From Sarcodiotheca gaudichaudii (Eukaryota; Rhodophyta; Florideophyceae; Gigartinales; Solieriaceae): DNA of 64,000 bases. This document shows, in pieces, positions 63,413 to 64,000 of the stretch; position 1 is the first letter of the stretch; every line of letters starts with the position of its first letter. The stretch covers positions 1 through 64,000 of the forward strand of contig JAUKVZ010000010.1 of assembly GCA_032355985.1 (NCBI GenBank), written 5' to 3'. Both the position numbers and the translations under genes were made by a program. The notes below the pieces were generated by a model, which was given only the letters and a program-made list of their open reading frames with translations, did no database searches and was not told where the DNA came from.

Positions 63413-63775
63413 TGGAACTGGTGGGACTTGAACCCACGTCCATACAAAAAACAGATTGTAAAAGCTTACTTCACATAAACCTTATGGCTAATAAAGTAGA
63501 AAGGAGTAATCTATAAAAATTTTCACTTTGCTCTGTAATTTAGTTAAATTAAAGCGCATATATTAACCACTAATCGAACTTTAGATAAATCAAAGATCGA
63601 AATTCTAAAAAACTATTGATTTTAAGTAGTAACAATTATACTATTACTAAGTTTTTAGAAAAAGAAACTATTTGATGTTTTGCATTTATAATTAAGCTAG
63701 GATTAATGAAGTCTAGCTCACCTTCATCCTTTGTAGCTATACAAACCGAACTGTATGTAGAAACCTAGCAGTCCC
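63413..63775 (-). ncRNA. ssrA: tmRNA (transfer-messenger RNA)
   Basis: The minus strand has a tRNA-like acceptor, GGGACTG (5' end at 63775) with CAGTTCC plus A (3' end at 63413). It also has a T-arm GTGGG-TTCAAGT-CCCAC and an internal tag reading frame ending in TAA. The length is about 363 nt. It rescues stalled ribosomes and marks the incomplete protein for proteolysis. The 5' flank of the T-arm reads GGACGTGGG, as in other tmRNAs. It is one piece, not permuted. Confidence 0.88.
63636..63683 (-). other. tmRNA-encoded degradation tag
   Basis: From a GCA resume codon at 63683 the frame encodes AKHQIVSFSKNLVIV, followed by TAA. The alanine start, central S-F-S motif and hydrophobic end resemble other red-plastid tags. 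The resume codon is inferred from this pattern. Confidence 0.7.
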
Positions 63776-63840
63776 TTTGATACAACATTATACCATGAAA
63801 CAGCTAAAAATTTAAGCTTTTTATTTTTCTTGTTACATCA

Positions 63841-63913
63841 CGAGCAAGGAAGGATTTGAACCTTCGACCATCAGAACCGGAATCTGATACTCTATCCACT
63901 GAGTTACATGCTC
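63841..63913 (-). tRNA. trnR(ccg): tRNA-Arg(CCG)
   Basis: This 73-nt class I tRNA has anticodon stem TCAGA-TTCCGGT-TCTGA (anticodon CCG), T-arm GAAGG-TTCAAAT-CCTTC, acceptor GAGCATG/CTTGCTC with one U-U mismatch, and discriminator G. It reads CGG, a rare codon in this AT-rich genome. Confidence 0.94.
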
Positions 63914-64000
63914 TAATATGAACTAATGTTATTCTAAACAAAAAAACTTTGTTTTTTTGAGATTCACAGTCTTAACTTTGAATATATGACTGATTTAAAG

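Overview
This window is part of a red algal plastid genome, most likely from a florideophyte. It is strongly AT-rich and gene-dense. It carries phycobilisome core genes (apcE, apcA, apcB), red-type Rubisco (rbcL, rbcS with a long C-terminal extension, cbbX), both plastid pyruvate dehydrogenase E1 genes, accB, acpP, sufBC, tatC, secG, infB, infC, tsf, a tmRNA, and many ycf genes typical of rhodophytes. A group II intron inside a CAU-anticodon tRNA gene is also typical of florideophytes. I cannot name the species from sequence alone.

Layout. 1-4.2 kb (minus): 5' half of psaB, then psaA, accB and a petP-like gene. 4.4-10.3 kb: ycf45, acpP, trnS(UGA), psaD, acsF, petN, petM, secG, ycf36, trnfM, ycf42. 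At 10.5-10.8 kb lies a decayed 3' piece of a heme oxygenase gene (pbsA). 10.8-16.7 kb: rpl35-rpl20, preA, odpA-odpB, petA, tatC. 17-23.5 kb: apcE-apcA-apcB, then atpE-atpB and ycf3 on the other strand. 23.6-26.8 kb: infB, rpl33-rps18, rps20. 27-42.3 kb: one long plus-strand cluster, rpoB-rpoC1-rpoC2-rps2-tsf-atpI-atpH-atpG-atpF-atpD-atpA. 42.4-45.5 kb (minus): sufB-sufC and an EcfT/CbiQ-like gene whose frame breaks in a T9 run. 45.6-50.9 kb: trnL(CAA), ycf39, ycf41, psbI, ycf58, a large Omp85/Toc75-like gene, and cemA. 51-53.1 kb: the split CAU tRNA with its intron and a decayed maturase ORF. 53.2-55.7 kb: trnG, ycf4, petL, psaL, trnT, a small acidic ORF, rpl28, trxA. 56-59 kb: rbcL-rbcS-cbbX. 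59.1-64 kb: trnC, trnL(UAA), ycf34, ilvH, infC, rps4, a Tic22-like gene (Ycf80-type), an A-type Fe-S carrier, ssrA and trnR(CCG).

Functionally the genes cover photosystem I, cytochrome b6f, ATP synthase, light harvesting, carbon fixation, fatty acid precursor supply (acetyl-CoA and malonyl-CoA), Fe-S assembly, and transcription and translation. The most noteworthy items are the plastid-encoded Omp85-family protein together with a Tic22-like protein (a possible ancestral outer-envelope assembly pair), the pbsA relic with three in-frame stops, the class II-shaped tRNA with a CAU anticodon split by a group II intron, the T9 frame break in the transporter gene, and a 57-residue acidic ORF with a good ribosome-binding site.
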